Shown here piece by piece: positions 15,078-20,400 of a stretch of 20,400 bases of DNA. Origin of the DNA: an uncultured bacterium (GTDB lineage Bacteria; Cyanobacteriota; Vampirovibrionia; Gastranaerophilales; Gastranaerophilaceae). Each line of letters begins with the position of its first letter. The stretch's first letter is position 1. Both the position numbers and the translations under genes were made by a program. The notes beneath the pieces were generated by a model. It saw nothing but the letters and a program-made list of their open reading frames with translations, searched no databases and was not told the DNA's origin. Location: NCBI GenBank assembly GCA_900554385.1, contig USHE01000010.1, positions 1 to 20,400 on the forward strand. The letters run 5' to 3'.

Positions 15078-15331
15078 TGTTAAGAAGTGTAACGAAATAT
15101 GATTGATATAGCAATTATATACTTTAAAAATACTTTATTTATATGTAAGCAATATCGATTAAATAAACACGAGATATAAGACACGCACAAAAATGCAAAC
15201 CAGACTAAATAAACACGATATAAAAAACACACACTTACTAACAACACTACCTACAACACACTAACCTTCTACACACACGAGTAATTACAAAAAGAATTCC
15301 AAGACTCTATCATCTGATAGAGTTTTTTTTT
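15077..15331 (+). ncRNA. Candidate small-RNA element, copy A
   Basis: This copy begins at the mannosidase stop with GTTAAGAAGTGTAAC (arms GTTA/TAAC). It continues with 76 nt (15104-15179) identical to copy B and an A-specific 46-nt insertion flanked by TAAATAAACACGA (15160-15172 and 15206-15218). A stretch without any G follows (15218-15278), then the hairpin CTCTATC-ATCT-GATAGAG and nine T (to 15331). No open reading frame is shared with copy B. The paired copies and kept terminator suggest a non-coding transcript; the promoter was not located with confidence. It also serves as the terminator of the mannosidase gene. Confidence 0.5.
15304..15331 (+). terminator. Intrinsic terminator ending element A
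   Basis: The 7-bp stem CTCTATC/GATAGAG encloses ATCT and is followed by nine T. Confidence 0.88.
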
Positions 15332-15548
15332 GTGGCTGAGCCACTGCACTATATTTGGACTACTGTCGTATTTGCACTTTGCACGGTATTTTATATACAC
15401 TCTCGGCTTAAGTTAGGGGCGTTCTACTTCAAAAGCAGCTCTCCGCTCTTACACCACGCCTACTCATGCACGCACAGCTGTACTGTCTAATACTCGACTC
15501 AAAAATCCCGCTCACGTTCCTTATCTCAGAATTTTTTCGAACTTTTAA
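15332..15548. other. Non-coding spacer between the two repeated elements
   Basis: No gene is visible on either strand. The stretch starts with a small palindrome GTGGC-TGA-GCCAC (15332-15344) and has more G and C than the elements around it. On the minus strand a short frame without a usable start reads through about 35 codons, too little to support a gene. It may be the remnant of an older insertion or a degraded gene. Confidence 0.4.
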
Positions 15549-15549
15549 T

Positions 15550-15755
15550 TGTTAAGATTTGTAACGAAATAAAGATGATATAGCAATTATATACTTTAAA
15601 AATACTTTATTTATATGTAAGCAATATCGATTAAATAAACACGAGATATAAAACACACACTTACTAACTACACTACCTACTACACACTAACCTTCTACAC
15701 ACACGAGGAATTACAAAAAAGAATTCCAAAACTCTATCGAAAGATAGGGTTTTTT
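15550..15755 (+). ncRNA. Candidate small-RNA element, copy B
   Basis: This copy begins GTTAAGATTTGTAAC, contains the same 76-nt core (15576-15651), and then has 59 nt without G (15646-15704) made of CTAC, ACAC and CTT units. GGAATT...AATTCC can pair as a small hairpin. It ends with CTCTATC-GAAA-GATAGGG and six T. Compared with copy A, the terminator loop changes completely while the stem is kept with one G-U, as expected if the RNA structure is selected. It is the shorter copy and ends about 110 bp before the glnA promoter. Confidence 0.55.
15731..15755 (+). terminator. Intrinsic terminator ending element B
   Basis: The 7-bp stem CTCTATC/GATAGGG has a GAAA (GNRA) tetraloop and is followed by six T. 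Confidence 0.87.
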
Positions 15756-15863
15756 ATTATGGTTGGAAAATTTTCAATAAAAGAACTTATTATTATTAAA
15801 AAAATCATCATATTCAAATAAGGCTAAAAAGCCCGCCTATATACATTCTTAATATACAAAGTC

Positions 15864-15892
15864 TTGACCTTTTTTAGAAAAAGTATTCTAAT
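15864..15892 (+). promoter_or_regulatory. Promoter of glnA
   Basis: TTGACC (15864-15869), a 17-bp spacer and TCTAAT (15887-15892) each match consensus at 5 of 6 bases. The leader would be about 35 nt and holds AAGAGGT just before the ATG. I found no GTA-N8-TAC NtcA-type site and no glutamine riboswitch here. Between 15756 and 15863 only a weak GGCT-AAAA-AGCC hairpin is visible. Confidence 0.7.
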
Positions 15893-15932
15893 AAGAAACG
15901 TAGTTTAATTTATTTATAAGAAAAGAGGTCAC

Positions 15933-17297
15933 ATGAAAGAATTTATGCACACTAGACTCGACAATAGGGATTTTACGGATGATGATATTAAGAACTACAT
16001 TAAAGAGTATAATATCAAATTCATAAAGCTTCAATTTGTGGATATTAACGGTCAAGTAAAAAATATAACAATTCCGTCGCAACATATTGAAAAAATCCTG
16101 AATAATGAAATCATGTTAGACGGTTCTTCTATAAAAGGTTTTAGAAGTATAGAAACTTCTGATATGTTTTTCTATCCTGACAAAAATACATTCCAGATTC
16201 TTCCTTGGAGAGAGCAGGAAGGTATGCATTCAGCAAGATTAATATGTGACATATACAACTCTGATGGCACTCCATTTGAAGGTTGTCCAAGATGCAATTT
16301 AAAACGAGTAATGAGAGAAGCTGATAAAATGGGTTTTTCGATGAACATTGGTCCTGAGGCTGAATTTTTCTTATTTGCAAGGAATAAAGACGGGAATGTC
16401 ACAACAACAACTCAAGATAGAGCCGGCTATTATGATGTAGGACCGGAAGACCTTGGGGAGGATGTTCGTTCAGACATTGTCCTAACGCTGCAGGAAATGG
16501 GATTTGATATTGAAGCTTCACACCACGAAGTAGCTGACGGACAGCACGAAGTTGATTTTAGATATACTGATATTCTATCAGCTGCAGATAATGTTGCAAC
16601 ATTCAAAATTGCAGTAAAAGCAATTGCGGCAAGACATAATTTGCACGCAACATTTATGCCAAAGCCAATTTATGGTATTAACGGCTCGGGAATGCACTGC
16701 AATATTTCATTATTTAAAGATGGGAAAAATGCATTTTATGACGACAATGCTGAATATCAATTATCAGATATTGCCAAATACTCAATCGGCGGTATGCTGA
16801 AACACGTAAAAAATATTACGGCAATTCTTAACCCTACGGTAAACAGCTATAAACGACTTGTTCCTGGGTATGAAGCACCGGTTTATCTTGCGTGGTCACT
16901 CGCTAACAGAAGCGCACTTTTAAGAGTTCCTGCAAAACGAGGGAATGCTACAAGAGTAGAACTTCGCTCCCCAGACCCTGCCTGCAACCCGTATCTGGCT
17001 TTTGCAGCAATATTGGAAGCTTGTCTTGACGGCGTAAGAAATAAAGTTGATCCTCCTGCTCCTGTAGAAAGCAATATCTATAAATTAACAACAAAAGAAC
17101 GTAAAAAACAAAGAATTGACTCCTTACCTGGCAGTCTTGCGGAAGCTTTAGACTTAATGGATAAATCAATGGTCAGCCGTGCAGCTCTCGGAGAACACGC
17201 GTTCAATGAATTTATGTCCTCAAAGAAAAAAGAATGGGATTCCTTCAGAACTTACGTTTCTCAATGGGAAATCGATAAATATTTGGAAAGATATTAG
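15933..17297 (+). CDS. glnA: Glutamine synthetase type I (GSI-alpha-like)
   Basis: This enzyme makes glutamine from glutamate, ammonia and ATP as a dodecamer. Visible motifs are DGSSIKGFRSIETSDM at 63-78, metal ligands in GPEAEFF (Glu142, Glu144), HEVADGQHEVDF at 198-209, NGSGMHCN with His255, NSYKRLVPGYEAP at 304-316, and the substrate Arg345 in ELRSPDP. At 454 aa it lacks the adenylylation loop and the insertion of the proteobacterial/cyanobacterial GSI-beta type. It carries an Arg (71) after GF as in feedback-regulated Bacillus-type enzymes. So regulation by feedback or a protein partner is more likely than adenylylation (inferred). AAGAGGT supports the ATG. The TAG stop is followed by a terminator, confirming that TAG stops here. 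Confidence 0.96.
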   Translation: MKEFMHTRLDNRDFTDDDIKNYIKEYNIKFIKLQFVDINGQVKNITIPSQHIEKILNNEIMLDGSSIKGFRSIETSDMFFYPDKNTFQILPWREQEGMHSARLICDIYNSDGTPFEGCPRCNLKRVMREADKMGFSMNIGPEAEFFLFARNKDGNVTTTTQDRAGYYDVGPEDLGEDVRSDIVLTLQEMGFDIEASHHEVADGQHEVDFRYTDILSAADNVATFKIAVKAIAARHNLHATFMPKPIYGINGSGMHCNISLFKDGKNAFYDDNAEYQLSDIAKYSIGGMLKHVKNITAILNPTVNSYKRLVPGYEAPVYLAWSLANRSALLRVPAKRGNATRVELRSPDPACNPYLAFAAILEACLDGVRNKVDPPAPVESNIYKLTTKERKKQRIDSLPGSLAEALDLMDKSMVSRAALGEHAFNEFMSSKKKEWDSFRTYVSQWEIDKYLERY

Positions 17298-17303
17298 AAA
17301 AAC

Positions 17304-17333
17304 AGCCTCTCTATTCTGAGAGGCTTTATTTTA
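17304..17333 (+). terminator. Terminator of glnA
   Basis: AGCCTCTC-TATTCT-GAGAGGCT is an 8-bp stem followed by TTATTTTAT, 6 nt after the stop. It reaches the stop codon of the convergent prepilin gene. Confidence 0.85.
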
Positions 17334-17939
17334 TAGTTTATAAGGATAATCCTTTTTAAATTCCCAGTTATCATACTCAAGCAAGGCTGAACAAAAAGCC
17401 GAATTTATTTTACATTGATTTAATCTTGCGGCTCTTGACTGATTCATATCCGATCTATAGTATGCACACCAGCCTTTCTTAGAACACCATTCGGTTATAG
17501 TTTTATCACATGCAAGAAACCTGAATCGATCATATCCCTCTTTATTAGGTTTTCTATCACCGTTTATATCAAACACAATATCCATGCAACGACCTTTAGA
17601 GATTATTACCGTACTTCCATCAAGAAAATAAATACGTCCATATGCTCTACCTTCATCTACAGAATCAATGTCTAATGTTTTAATATATGGAGCAAAATAT
17701 TTTCTAACAAAATCTTCTGGCTTTAAAGACATATCCCAAGTATTAACAGCTCCATTTTCATTTTCAGAAAGTATTAAAACCTGTCCCATTGTTGTATTAA
17801 ATTTTTTTAATCTTGCAGTGGCCTCTTTGTGTCTATAATTAGCAACAAGTGATGGCAGAGTCATAGCTGCAACAATACCAATTATACCAAGTGTGATAAG
17901 AACTTCGGCTAATGTAAAGCCCCATTTTTCTTTACCCAT
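17331..17939 (-). CDS. Type IV prepilin-like / pseudopilin protein
   Basis: MGKEKWG|FTLAEVLITLGIIG then IVAAMTLPS is a canonical prepilin leader with Gly at -1, Phe at +1 and Glu at +5. The 202-aa protein has a soluble domain with DINGDRKPNKEGYDRFRF, similar to the DVNG...N segment of the prepilin at 1987-2682, and several Cys near the C-terminus (CDKTITEWCSKKGWC and later). The two share leader and layout but little of the globular part, so they are paralogues of one large family and not recent copies. GGAGG precedes the ATG. It diverges from an XRE regulator. Pilus versus secretion role is unresolved. Confidence 0.9.
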   Translation of the reverse strand: MGKEKWGFTLAEVLITLGIIGIVAAMTLPSLVANYRHKEATARLKKFNTTMGQVLILSENENGAVNTWDMSLKPEDFVRKYFAPYIKTLDIDSVDEGRAYGRIYFLDGSTVIISKGRCMDIVFDINGDRKPNKEGYDRFRFLACDKTITEWCSKKGWCAYYRSDMNQSRAARLNQCKINSAFCSALLEYDNWEFKKDYPYKL

Positions 17940-18011
17940 TAAATACCTCCGGATTACATATTGTCACCTACAGCGACAGTCACTAGCAGTAACATATCAT
18001 AAAATGTAATT

Positions 18012-18269
18012 ATGTGCAAGAACTTTCAAAAATCATTAGGAGAAAATTTACGCAAGATAAGGCACGAAAAAGCCTTATCGCAGGAATATGTTTCACTTGA
18101 AAGCGGCATATCACGCTCTCACATTGCAATGATTGAATCAGGTAAACGAGATGTTACCGTCACAAATTTATTTAAAATTTCCAGAGCATTACAGGTTCAA
18201 ATGCAAGATATATTTGCGTTTGACAATCTTCAAGAATATAAATTCGACGTTGATGAGCTTTACAAATAA
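18012..18269 (+). CDS. XRE-family HTH transcriptional regulator
   Basis: The 85-aa protein is essentially one Cro/C1 helix-turn-helix at about residues 9-66: LGENLRKIRHEKALSQEYVS, SGISRSHIAMIESGKRDVTV, then TNLFKISRALQVQMQDIF. No second domain is present. No Shine-Dalgarno precedes the ATG; TAAAAT (18000-18005) ends 6 nt upstream. It probably represses itself and the divergent prepilin across the 72-bp intergenic region. It ends one base before the stop of the convergent DUF512 gene, and no terminator separates them. Confidence 0.88.
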   Translation: MCKNFQKSLGENLRKIRHEKALSQEYVSLESGISRSHIAMIESGKRDVTVTNLFKISRALQVQMQDIFAFDNLQEYKFDVDELYK

Positions 18270-18270
18270 A

Positions 18271-18582
18271 CTATAAGGTTTGTAAATAATCTGTTAATTC
18301 TTTCATAGAATAAATATTTTGAATAACAAAGAAATCTTTGCCGGTCTGCTCTTTAACATAAGAAAGCGTTTTGCCATCAATAAAATCTTCACTATAAGGA
18401 CTAATCATCACAGACGGGATTACAACAAAATCGCCATCTTTATCCTTTAAAGCTTCTATCAAATCATCTGTCGTAATCAAACCGGCAACCGTTATATCCC
18501 GCCCCCAGTAATTAGATTTTACCGGCACAACTTCAGTCGTAAGATTTTTTATTTTATCAAGTTTAGTACATATTTCATCCAA
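18271..18582 (-). CDS. C-terminal DUF512 part of the split radical SAM protein
   Basis: These 103 residues match the DUF512 domain that ends TIGR03279-type proteins: VPVKSNYWGRDITVAGLITT (compare V.N.fFG..ItVaGLltG), DDLIEAL, VVIPSVMISPYSEDFIDGKT. The frame is the same as that of the upstream gene, separated only by TAG at 18589-18591 and two codons. The only nearby start is TTG at 18582, with no Shine-Dalgarno, so independent translation is doubtful. The fragment has no further damage. Confidence 0.75.
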   Translation of the reverse strand: MDEICTKLDKIKNLTTEVVPVKSNYWGRDITVAGLITTDDLIEALKDKDGDFVVIPSVMISPYSEDFIDGKTLSYVKEQTGKDFFVIQNIYSMKELTDYLQTL

Positions 18583-18588
18583 CGCAAT

Positions 18589-19536
18589 CTATGCGGCATA
18601 GGAGGTTGCAAAATGAATTTTCTTTGTATTTTTCAGTTTTTTAGGAATTTCAAGACTTTTAAAATCTTCAAGAAGCAGTCTTATAGAGCCAACACCATCT
18701 TCAAGCTGTGAAAAATTACCATAATATTTTGCCGGAGGAATTTCTTGCCCTGCAAGCAGAAAAAACTCATCAGAACAGCATACTTTCTTATACTTTGATG
18801 CAATCCTAAGAGTTTCTTGGGCGCATTTTTTATCAACTTGAGTTAACATTTCCGTGCGGAATTGAGTAATCCCCACAGGAACTATAGCAACAGAAAGAAC
18901 CGTATTTTTTAATTCGGCAAGGTCATTCAAAGTTCTTTCAAGCTCTGCACCGTCATTATATCCGGGACATAAAACGATTTGAGCATGAAATGGAATTTTA
19001 TTTTTTCTAAACCATTTCAAATTTTCCAAAGCCTTTCCTGCATTAGGATTTCTCAGCATTTTCACCCGCAAGTCAGGATTTGTTGTATGCACCGAAACAT
19101 AAAAAGGACCTAAATGCATTCTTTTTATTCTATCCTTATCTTTTTCTGTAAGATTAGTCAGGGTAATGTATGTTCCTTGCAAATATGAAAGCCTGTAGTC
19201 ATCATCTTTTATGTAAAGAGTTTCCCTCAACCCTTTTGGCTGTTGGTCAACAAAACAAAATATACACTTATTCAAGCAAGGTTTAACCCTGTCAAATACA
19301 GCACTTTCAAAGACAATTCCTAAATCCTCATCAAAATCTTTTTCAAACTCAACAACTTCAACTTCACCATTTTTCTTCTTAATTTCTATTGTCAAAAAAT
19401 CAGATTTACACAAGAAATTATAATCAATCATATCCGACATTTCAGTTTCGTCAATAGAAACGATTTCGTCACCGGCTTCAATTTCAAGTTCCTCTGCAAT
19501 AGAACCTTCCAATACTTTATTAACTATTGCGCTCAT
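18589..19536 (-). CDS. PDZ-radical SAM protein (TIGR03279/DUF512 family), cut by an in-frame TAG
   Basis: An N-terminal PDZ-like domain (GSIAEELEIEAGDEIVSID) is followed by CLNKCIFC, the C-x3-C-x2-C site for the 4Fe-4S cluster and SAM. The family-typical FCFVDQQPKGLRETLY, DDDYRLSYLQGTYITLTNL and FHAQIVLCPGYNDG follow. The reaction of this family is not established. The frame ends at TAG (18589-18591) after FATSYAA and resumes unchanged as the DUF512 domain. Together the parts give about 420 residues, near the usual family length. Hence this is a nonsense mutation, a sequence error or read-through. The ATG at 19536 is preferred over a TTG four codons earlier. It overlaps the PadR gene by 17 nt, so translation is probably coupled. 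Confidence 0.85.
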   Translation of the reverse strand: MSAIVNKVLEGSIAEELEIEAGDEIVSIDETEMSDMIDYNFLCKSDFLTIEIKKKNGEVEVVEFEKDFDEDLGIVFESAVFDRVKPCLNKCIFCFVDQQPKGLRETLYIKDDDYRLSYLQGTYITLTNLTEKDKDRIKRMHLGPFYVSVHTTNPDLRVKMLRNPNAGKALENLKWFRKNKIPFHAQIVLCPGYNDGAELERTLNDLAELKNTVLSVAIVPVGITQFRTEMLTQVDKKCAQETLRIASKYKKVCCSDEFFLLAGQEIPPAKYYGNFSQLEDGVGSIRLLLEDFKSLEIPKKLKNTKKIHFATSYAA

Positions 19537-20044
19537 TATCTTTTTCAAATCCTTCTATAATAGTAATTAAATTTGAATACTCACAAATCGTATTATCAAA
19601 AAGTATTTTCTGATAAAAATTTTTCTCTGTATATTCATCATTAAGAATATTTTCAGCACAAGTTTTAAAACTCATTGCAAGCGATTTCAAATCAAAGAAA
19701 AGCTGTTTACGTTCTTCATAATCCAAAAATTCTGCACAGGCAAGCTTAATCTTAGCATTTGAGAAAAATTGAAGTGGATTATCGCTAAGTTTTTCAAGCG
19801 TAAGACGCTTAAGCTCTTTCAAGCCTTTTTTAGTTGCAAGATAATACACCGAAAGTTTTCCGCCGTCAGACATCAACTTACGGGTAGATAAAAAATCGTT
19901 AAACTCCAACCTTCTCAACGCCGGCTTTAACGCACCGAAACTTGGACGGGTATAAACGCCGAATTCACTTTCAATACCTTTTTGGATACCATACATAGTG
20001 AACTCACGGCTCGAAACCATATATAAAATCAACAAATCAATCAT
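19520..20044 (-). CDS. PadR-family winged-helix transcriptional regulator
   Basis: The 174-aa protein has the PadR winged helix at residues 1-80: LLILYMVSSREFTMYGIQKG, PSFGALKPALRRLEFNDFLS, then KLSVYYLATKKGLKELKRL. The C-terminal helical part (about 95-170) resembles the dimerisation domain of AphA/PadR proteins. The start at 20044 lies 6 nt after an extended -10 (TGt-TATTTT) with TTGAAT 17 bp upstream and no Shine-Dalgarno. It is immediately upstream of the DUF512 radical SAM gene and overlaps it, so it may regulate that operon (inferred). Confidence 0.85.
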   Translation of the reverse strand: MIDLLILYMVSSREFTMYGIQKGIESEFGVYTRPSFGALKPALRRLEFNDFLSTRKLMSDGGKLSVYYLATKKGLKELKRLTLEKLSDNPLQFFSNAKIKLACAEFLDYEERKQLFFDLKSLAMSFKTCAENILNDEYTEKNFYQKILFDNTICEYSNLITIIEGFEKDNERNS

Positions 20045-20079
20045 ATACTTAAAATAACATAAATTTATTTAATATTCAA
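20045..20079 (-). promoter_or_regulatory. Leaderless-type promoter of the padR gene
   Basis: On the minus strand, TTGAAT (20079-20074), 17 bp and TGt-TATTTT (20056-20051) are followed by six bases (AAGTAT) and the ATG. AATTTATGTTAT is identical to the stretch at the rRNA methyltransferase start. It overlaps the 3' end of the upstream hypothetical gene. Confidence 0.62.
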
Positions 20080-20367
20080 AAACCTTAAAAAACTTTTTAT
20101 CGACCCAGCTTTATCATGCCTGTGCGGAATATTAGCTTCTGAATAGTATTTTTCATAATTTCTTATTATGTTATCAGGTAAGTTTTCGTTACGTTCAAGG
20201 GTTTGCGAAATCATTTCCAGATAACCGTCCTGTTCTTCTCTATACAAAATATCCCGCCTGCGTAAATCCTCGTCAGCTTCGTAATGCACAAGCGCGTGGT
20301 ATGCAGCATCGATACTTTTATCTCCTGTATCAAACGGAAAATTCTTAACAGCTTCCCAGACAGGCAT
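20065..20367 (-). CDS. Conserved-looking hypothetical protein
   Basis: I do not recognise a family for this 100-aa soluble, charged protein. Features are FPFDTGDKSIDAAYHALVHY near the N-terminus, then EADEDLRRRDILYREEQDGY, and a basic C-terminus with IPHRHDKAGSIKSFLRFL. There is no signal peptide, membrane segment or metal motif apart from scattered His. The start at 20367 is bounded by an in-frame TAG four codons upstream; the Shine-Dalgarno is poor. It lies 20 nt upstream of padR in the same direction. The helical, acidic pattern suggests a small helical domain; no function is proposed. Confidence 0.6.
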   Translation of the reverse strand: MPVWEAVKNFPFDTGDKSIDAAYHALVHYEADEDLRRRDILYREEQDGYLEMISQTLERNENLPDNIIRNYEKYYSEANIPHRHDKAGSIKSFLRFLNIK

Positions 20368-20400
20368 CGCACCAATCTATACCTTACGGATTAACAGCGC

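Noticed and set aside
15416..15548. Short minus-strand frame in the spacer between the RNA elements
   Set aside because: It has no start codon or ribosome-binding site, is short, and resembles no protein I know.
15077..15755. CRISPR array or transposon
   Set aside because: There are only two long copies with no short regular repeats and spacers, no terminal inverted repeats, no transposase and no visible target duplication.
15756..15932. Glutamine riboswitch or NtcA site before glnA
   Set aside because: No GTA-N8-TAC and no recognisable riboswitch core; a normal promoter lies at 15864-15892 with only a short leader.
18271..19536. General TAG recoding (pyrrolysine or alternative code)
   Set aside because: glnA ends in TAG directly before a strong terminator, and the mannosidase and amylase-like genes also end in TAG.

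Overview
The window is AT-rich bacterial chromosome with dense coding on both strands. I infer an uncultured, gut-type, non-photosynthetic relative of cyanobacteria (Candidatus Gastranaerophilales / Vampirovibrionia, formerly Melainabacteria). The inference rests on two prepilins with the FTLAEVLITLGIIG-type leader, a PDZ/radical-SAM/DUF512 protein of the kind found in cyanobacteria and some Firmicutes, an RpoD-like accessory sigma factor, and a flagellar FliJ-FliK-hook cluster. No marker gene here fixes the taxonomy, and no phage or IS module is visible. TAA, TAG and TGA all serve as ordinary stops, so the code looks standard.

Layout. 1-631: 3' part of a RelA/SpoT-type nucleotidyltransferase, tail to tail with an Fe-S 23S rRNA uracil-C5 methyltransferase (618-1967). 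1987-3042: a prepilin diverging from a small XRE regulator across a palindrome. 3105-3449: tRNA-Val(UAC) and tRNA-Ala(GGC), each with its own terminator; a copied tRNA-Ala 5' end and a short dispersed palindrome lie between them. 3626-4641: TPR protein then nitroreductase (one operon). 4761-7150: a divergent alpha-amylase-like protein and a sigma-70 factor. 7189-10139: RecN followed by a zinc-ribbon/membrane/SPFH fusion. 10253-12481: FliJ, FliK-like and hook/rod protein (operon). 12572-13021: small Tyr-rich secreted protein. 13152-15077: GH38 alpha-mannosidase with a short C-terminus. 15077-15932: a long non-coding stretch holding two paralogous elements, each ending in an intrinsic terminator. 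15933-17297: glutamine synthetase. 17331-18269: a second prepilin/XRE divergent pair. 18271-20367: DUF512 radical SAM gene split by an in-frame TAG, PadR regulator, and a conserved hypothetical gene.

The strongest undescribed candidate is the pair of repeated elements at about 15077-15331 and 15550-15755. They share 76 identical bases, then a run of 59-61 nt with no G, then a hairpin whose loop differs while the stem is kept and which is followed by a T tract. This looks like a small-RNA family just upstream of glnA. Other points of interest are recurrent leaderless-type promoters (a -10 box 5-8 nt before an ATG with no Shine-Dalgarno), two independent prepilin/XRE pairs, and the amber-split radical SAM gene.
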